A stretch of DNA of 32,079 nucleotides. It comes from Candidatus Zixiibacteriota bacterium (lineage in GTDB: Bacteria; Electryoneota; B3-LCP). The stretch is from NCBI GenBank assembly GCA_003599535.1, contig QZKQ01000005.1:1-32079 (forward strand), in the 5' to 3' direction. The position numbers were made by a program, and so were the translations under genes. Below are positions 30,562-32,079 of the stretch, in pieces (position 1 is the first letter of the stretch; each line of letters opens with the position of its first letter). The notes below the pieces were generated by a model. That model saw only the letters and a list, made by a program, of their open reading frames with translations, had not been told where the DNA came from and did not search any database.

Positions 30562-30591
30562 GGGAGAGTGGAGCATACACCCCACTCTCCC
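30562..30591. repeat. perfect 10-bp inverted repeat between the two T9SS cargo genes
   Basis: GGGAGAGTGG (30562-30571) and CCACTCTCCC (30582-30591) are exact inverted repeats with a 10-base loop. The element lies between the stop of the upstream cargo gene and the start of the FG-GAP gene. On the minus strand no T-run follows it; on the plus strand TTTTT begins 10 bases later. It may be an intercistronic stabilising hairpin or weak terminator that reduces expression of the downstream gene. Confidence 0.5.
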
Positions 30592-30609
30592 AATATAGTG
30601 TTTTTGTGA

Positions 30610-32079
30610 CTACTTCAGCAAGAGCATTTTGCCCACATTCTGATACTGGCCGCCTTTCTCCAGCCCTTCTGCGGTCACTCGGTAGAAATAGACCCCGGAG
30701 GAGAGGGCCGAGGCATCGTAACGGATCTTGGGCCAGCCGGCGTTCTCAATCCCTTCATGGATCACTCCCAGAGACTGCCCCCGCAGGTTGAACAGCTCGA
30801 TCTTCACGCGGGAACGCTGGGGCAGTTCTAGGGGGATGACAGTTTCGGCGTTGAAGGGGTTGGGGTAGTTCTGTAACAGCCGGAATTCCTGCGGTAACGG
30901 TTGCACCTGAGCCAGACCGTCCGTAAGACTGCGGCGCGCCAGGAAACCCGCTCCGAAGCCGGCATGGGCGGGTCGGTAGGGATCCGCTTCGGGAACCGCA
31001 GATTGTATTCCGGGCGGAGGCACGAAAGTGATTTCGGCGTTGGCCGAAGCGTCGAACCACTTGAAGGTCATGTCATTGCCGTCCTGGTAGCCGTCAACCA
31101 CCTCCGGCGTGGCGATGTCGTCTTCCCAGGCGGCGATGACCATGGGGAATGAGTCGCAGTACACCGTCGCCCCCACACACAGATCACCGTCAAAGACGGC
31201 CAGCTCGTCACCCACCTCCAAGGTAAGCCCCTCCAAAGCAACGGTGTCTATACGAATGGGATACCACCAGTGCGTACGATCCGTAAATGCGAAGTGGCTG
31301 ACTGTTTGCGAAGCGGTAACCGATCCGCTGGCCGTGGAATTCTTGGGTTCCTGGGGCAGTGACATGGGTTGTGCGCTGCTTTCCGGTCCGAAACCGTCGC
31401 AATAGACCATCGCGTCACTTAGGAATCCCGCGAAATACCCTTTGCCGGGTTCCAGATACTTGATGGTGTTCAGGAGAGGCTCGTAATTGAGCACGTCGTA
31501 CAGCCGGCCATCCTCCGATTTCAGGACGACCATTCCATTGATATTACCCAGTAAGCCTTGTATGGTTGTGCTCTGGGTCAGATCAAGCTCCATACGCAAG
31601 GGATAAGCCAGGAAATACCAATAGTTGGGTAATGATTCGGGAAATACCTCGTCATCCCATAGCACGCTTGGTTGGAAGGTGTAATTGCCAGGAGTGACGT
31701 TTGGGCAGCCGTTGTATACCCAGGTATAGGCGGAGCTGTATTCACGATCCAAATAAACTCGGTAAGCTTGGCTAAGAAACCAGTGCAAGTCGGGTAGCTG
31801 CAGTGGGTATGTATTTTCTGGGGAGTAATCAAATGCTCCCACTTTACAGCCGTTATCGGTCTGCGGATCTCCATCAGGATCGGGATTGAACCAATTAAAG
31901 TACTGCTGTTGCACGCCCTCTATGCAAAAGAGATCATCCATGGTTAAAGGAGGACCAGTCGGGTCGGTCGGCTTCACATACCACGATACCAGGTTCCAGC
32001 CCTTTTTAAGTTGGAGGGTTTGGGTATTCGTGGAGGCGCCTGCATTCGTGGCGCCATCCATGATCAGCATGGCGGGCCC
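30610..32079 (-). CDS. T9SS cargo protein, 5'-truncated by the window edge
   Basis: The frame is open to the right edge, so the N-terminus lies outside the window; 489 codons plus the stop are visible. The visible part starts with a LKKGWNLVSWYV motif often found in large secreted proteins of FCB bacteria. A beta-rich region follows without a recognisable enzyme domain, then a second beta domain (about LEVGDELAVFDGDLCVGA). The last 85 residues are a type A T9SS sorting domain: LLQNYPNPFNAETVIPLEL, then VKIELFNLRGQ, SSGVYFYRVTA and the end KMLLLK. Several cysteines are scattered in the body, compatible with an exported protein. Function unknown. It precedes the FG-GAP gene on the same strand with 55 bases between them, so the two may share a transcript. 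Confidence 0.85.
   Translation of the reverse strand, partial: GPAMLIMDGATNAGASTNTQTLQLKKGWNLVSWYVKPTDPTGPPLTMDDLFCIEGVQQQYFNWFNPDPDGDPQTDNGCKVGAFDYSPENTYPLQLPDLHWFLSQAYRVYLDREYSSAYTWVYNGCPNVTPGNYTFQPSVLWDDEVFPESLPNYWYFLAYPLRMELDLTQSTTIQGLLGNINGMVVLKSEDGRLYDVLNYEPLLNTIKYLEPGKGYFAGFLSDAMVYCDGFGPESSAQPMSLPQEPKNSTASGSVTASQTVSHFAFTDRTHWWYPIRIDTVALEGLTLEVGDELAVFDGDLCVGATVYCDSFPMVIAAWEDDIATPEVVDGYQDGNDMTFKWFDASANAEITFVPPPGIQSAVPEADPYRPAHAGFGAGFLARRSLTDGLAQVQPLPQEFRLLQNYPNPFNAETVIPLELPQRSRVKIELFNLRGQSLGVIHEGIENAGWPKIRYDASALSSGVYFYRVTAEGLEKGGQYQNVGKMLLLK

Overview
The window looks like a GC-rich bacterial chromosome segment from an uncultured lineage of the FCB superphylum (the Bacteroidetes/Chlorobi-related phyla) or a close relative. 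The main reason is the right end: two secreted proteins end in type IX secretion (T9SS) sorting domains, one with the typical YPNPFN motif. The recognisable promoters are nevertheless sigma70-like (TTGnnn-N17-TATATT), and one excellent sigma54 promoter is present. The window is densely coding, no gene-free stretch exceeds 300 bases, and I see no insertion sequences, phage genes or CRISPR.

Left block, minus strand, 1-8786. Reading in the direction of transcription: sirtuin deacylase, a large TPR lipoprotein with a TonB-type C-terminus, pyrK, a thioredoxin-reductase-like flavoprotein, an RlmN/Cfr-like radical SAM protein, pyrD, an RlpA-type lipoprotein and a YqiA-type esterase. Most junctions overlap or abut, so this is probably one operon. 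pyrD and pyrK encode a class 1B dihydroorotate dehydrogenase, but two redox genes separate them. A second short unit, a methyltransferase overlapping a PP-loop ATPase cut by the window edge, follows at the far left.

Middle block, 8864-15651. rpsT (ribosomal protein S20) runs convergent with guaB. Upstream of guaB, on the same strand, lie an RpiB/LacA-like isomerase homologue with altered active-site residues and a glycoside-hydrolase-2-like protein that has lost its acid/base glutamate and carries a membrane domain. Divergent from these, behind a good sigma70 promoter and a leader stem-loop, is tryptophanase (tnaA).

Plus-strand block, 15756-28252. An MsbA-type ABC exporter is translationally coupled to a single-domain receiver and ends at a terminator. 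Then come a sensor histidine kinase and an NtrC-type sigma54 activator. Immediately downstream is an intergenic region with a 26-bp palindrome, an IHF-like site and a sigma54 promoter. It reads into a Cus-type copper/silver efflux operon: outer-membrane TolC-family protein, adaptor with two heavy-metal-binding domains, RND pump and a metal-binding lipoprotein, closed by a strong terminator. The layout suggests that metal stress is sensed by the kinase and relayed by the activator to this promoter.

Right end. A tRNA-Asp(GTC) gene has its own promoter and terminator. Two minus-strand T9SS cargo genes follow: a ten-repeat FG-GAP/VCBS protein and a second cargo protein truncated by the window edge.

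The least ordinary items are the radical SAM protein with only one of the two RlmN-type catalytic cysteines next to a CxxC-less flavoprotein, the pseudo-GH2/membrane fusion beside an RpiB homologue lacking the usual cysteine, and the sigma54-controlled metal efflux operon with reiterated metal-binding domains.
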